Shown here: positions 62,581-64,000 of the stretch, in pieces
Position numbering within the stretch: the first letter of the stretch is position 1
How the letters are laid out: each line of letters starts with the position of its first letter
Source: Paramecium tetraurelia
Taxonomy: Eukaryota; Ciliophora; Oligohymenophorea; Peniculida; Parameciidae
Direction: 5' to 3'
NCBI RefSeq assembly: GCF_000165425.1
Contig: NW_001799000.1
Span: 434,001 to 498,000, forward strand
Length of the DNA stretch: 64,000 nucleotides
Notes under the pieces: model-generated
Told to the model about the DNA's origin: nothing
The model's database searches: none
What the model saw: the letters and a program-made list of their open reading frames with translations, nothing else
Made by a program: the position numbers and the translations under genes

Positions 62581-63111
62581 TCATAGATTATAAGAAGGTT
62601 AAGAATTTATTCTATTTCTTATTTTTGAATGAGTTCTTTATTGTTATTTGTGTGATTTTGGTAATTTAAATCGGACATGCCTTGCTTAATGGTCTTTAAT
62701 TTTTGGGCTAGATAATTATCGTTTGCTGTTCAACGTAGAGAAACCTTTTAAGGATGACTAAATTAATTAATAAGATCTTTGTTATTTCATGATGCCTATT
62801 AACTGTTTTTTATCCTCTTAAACAAACAAATTTTTCTCTGAATTTGAATATGTCGATTTTTATAGGTCTGACTTCTGTTATTAGTGTATTTGATCAAAAG
62901 AATAAATCATAGATTCCTAAATTACTTCATCGCACTCGATATTCTTGGGCAGTCTTTTACTTTTATGTAAGGCTTTTCTTCCTCCTTTATGAACTTTTAA
63001 AGGATATTGTTCTTTCTCTATTTAATAGTCACGCTAATCAAAATCGTCAATTTCTTAATTTTCTGATTTTTCTGATTTTTCAGAGAGTACTTTTTAACAT
63101 GCTGAACCCAT
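62581..63111 (-). CDS. Unrecognised 176-aa protein with MGSAC acylation-type N-terminus
   Basis: A single exon of exactly 177 codons, start 63111, TGA 62581-62583. It begins MGSACQKVLSEKSEKSENQE (Gly2 and Cys5 for myristoyl/palmitoyl), then LKVHKGGRKALHKSKRLPK, an acidic segment and a basic Ser/Gln-rich tail (HSKIRNRINSQPSYNL). Mostly disordered. The N-terminal layout matches the gene at 21221-21583. No domain recognised. Confidence 0.6.
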
Positions 63112-63283
63112 TTTATGATAAAATACAAATTAATTGTCAATATTTCATTATCTGTTCTCTAAAAAAACAAAAATATCTAATAATATGTATTAACCATTAG
63201 AAATTGTTAGACTATTTTACGATTGATGCTTTATAATTAAACTTAAGCATTTAAGTGAATATTTAATTTATTTTAATCCTCGA

Positions 63284-64000
63284 ATGTAGGCAGGATGCAA
63301 AATTACTCTTCACTTAGCTTGCAGAAAGCTAAAAGACAAGGACACTTTTTCTAAATCAGACCCTTAAGTTTGGGTTTTTGGAAAACAGTTTCGAAACAAT
63401 TGCCTTGATAATAATTGGTCATTTTTGGGGAAGACTGAATTAATTAAAAACAACCTTAATCCAACCTTCTAAACAGCCATAATTTTAGATTATATATTTG
63501 AAGTTAAATAACCGCTTAAATTTGAAGTAAGAGATGTTGACGGAGAACAATTTGATGAGCTTGGATTTGTTGAGTCTACAGTTGGAATAATATTCGGATC
63601 AAAAAATTAAACTTGTATACTTGATTTGAGTTTGGGAGGAAAACTGATAACAATGTGCGAAAAAAATTAAGATTTAAATGAATTATATATAATGCAAATA
63701 CAAGGGTCTAGATTAAAAGGATCTTGGTGTTCAGCTCCAAATCCAAGTTTTAAACTATTTAAATGCACAAACAACAACGAATTTTTCGCATATGAATCAG
63801 AACATATACATAAGACATCAAATCCATAATGGAAAACCTTTTAAATGAAACAATTCAAGATTGGCAATAAGTTTAAATTAGAAGTTTATAATTCAATCCA
63901 TAACATTATAGGATCAAGTTACATAGAAATAGATCAATTAAAGAAGCAATAAAAAGAATACACATTAAACAATAATGGTGGTGGTATTACATTTTCTCAA
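63284..64000 (+). CDS. Copine-like double C2-domain protein, 5' part
   Basis: The start at 63284 (MQAGCKITLHLACRKLKDKD) opens a frame that runs off the window end with 239 codons and no intron. The first C2 domain has ACRKLKDKDTFSKSDPQVWV (calcium-binding loop Asp residues), NNLNPTFQTAIILDY and EVRDVDGEQFDELGF (second loop). The second C2 begins at about residue 130 (MQIQGSRLKGSWCSAPNPSF) and has TSNPQWKTFQMKQ and KLEVYNSIHNIIGSS. In copines two C2 domains precede a vWA domain, and they bind membranes in response to calcium. The second domain lacks some loop Asp residues. The vWA part lies beyond the window. Confidence 0.85.

Overview
The window is macronuclear-type DNA of a ciliate, almost certainly a Paramecium. 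It is very AT-rich and gene-dense on both strands. Recognisable proteins read correctly only if TAA and TAG encode glutamine and TGA is the sole stop. Genes are interrupted by introns of about 20-30 bp (usually GTA...TAG, many exactly 25 bp) and are often separated by only tens of base pairs. About 45 protein genes can be supported. I saw no rRNA, tRNA, CRISPR array, telomeric repeat or intact mobile element.

Region by region. 1-8.5 kb: the 3' end of a tubulin-tyrosine-ligase-like gene, a long CH-like/WD40/coiled-coil gene, two unrecognised genes and a NEK kinase. 8.7-16.6 kb: a coiled-coil protein, a multi-pass membrane RING protein, several unknowns and SEC62. 16.6-25.2 kb: an ERK7/MAPK15 kinase, an unknown, MsrA, a heavily broken GH27 alpha-galactosidase relic, a small candidate lipid-anchored protein, a RING-H2 protein and a PP2C phosphatase. 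25.5-31.2 kb: an S28 serine peptidase, a Q-rich protein, a four-span membrane protein, a MORN protein, a TGA-riddled membrane-protein relic and a small cysteine-rich surface protein. 31.3-39.4 kb: a protein kinase and a 6.5-kb single-exon gene for a giant cysteine-periodic protein of the Paramecium surface antigen class.

39.7-49.9 kb is mostly housekeeping: a ubiquitin E2, the NatC catalytic subunit NAA30, a 7TM receptor-like protein, coiled-coil proteins, ribosomal protein eL21, V-ATPase subunit B, and NLE1 and BCCIP/BCP1 transcribed divergently from a 22-bp gap. 50-64 kb: a hybrid histidine kinase, LC8 dynein light chain, coiled-coil proteins, SF-assemblin, an MFS transporter, a C2H2 zinc-finger protein, a protein built from two tandem copies of an unrecognised domain, a second small MGSxC protein and the 5' part of a copine.

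Functional themes are cilia and cortex (TTLL, NEK, MAPK15, LC8, SF-assemblin, MORN), the variable surface coat, signalling and ribosome biogenesis. Frames were joined by hand. Where intron arithmetic closes exactly I say so; elsewhere only the gene boundaries and conserved blocks should be trusted.
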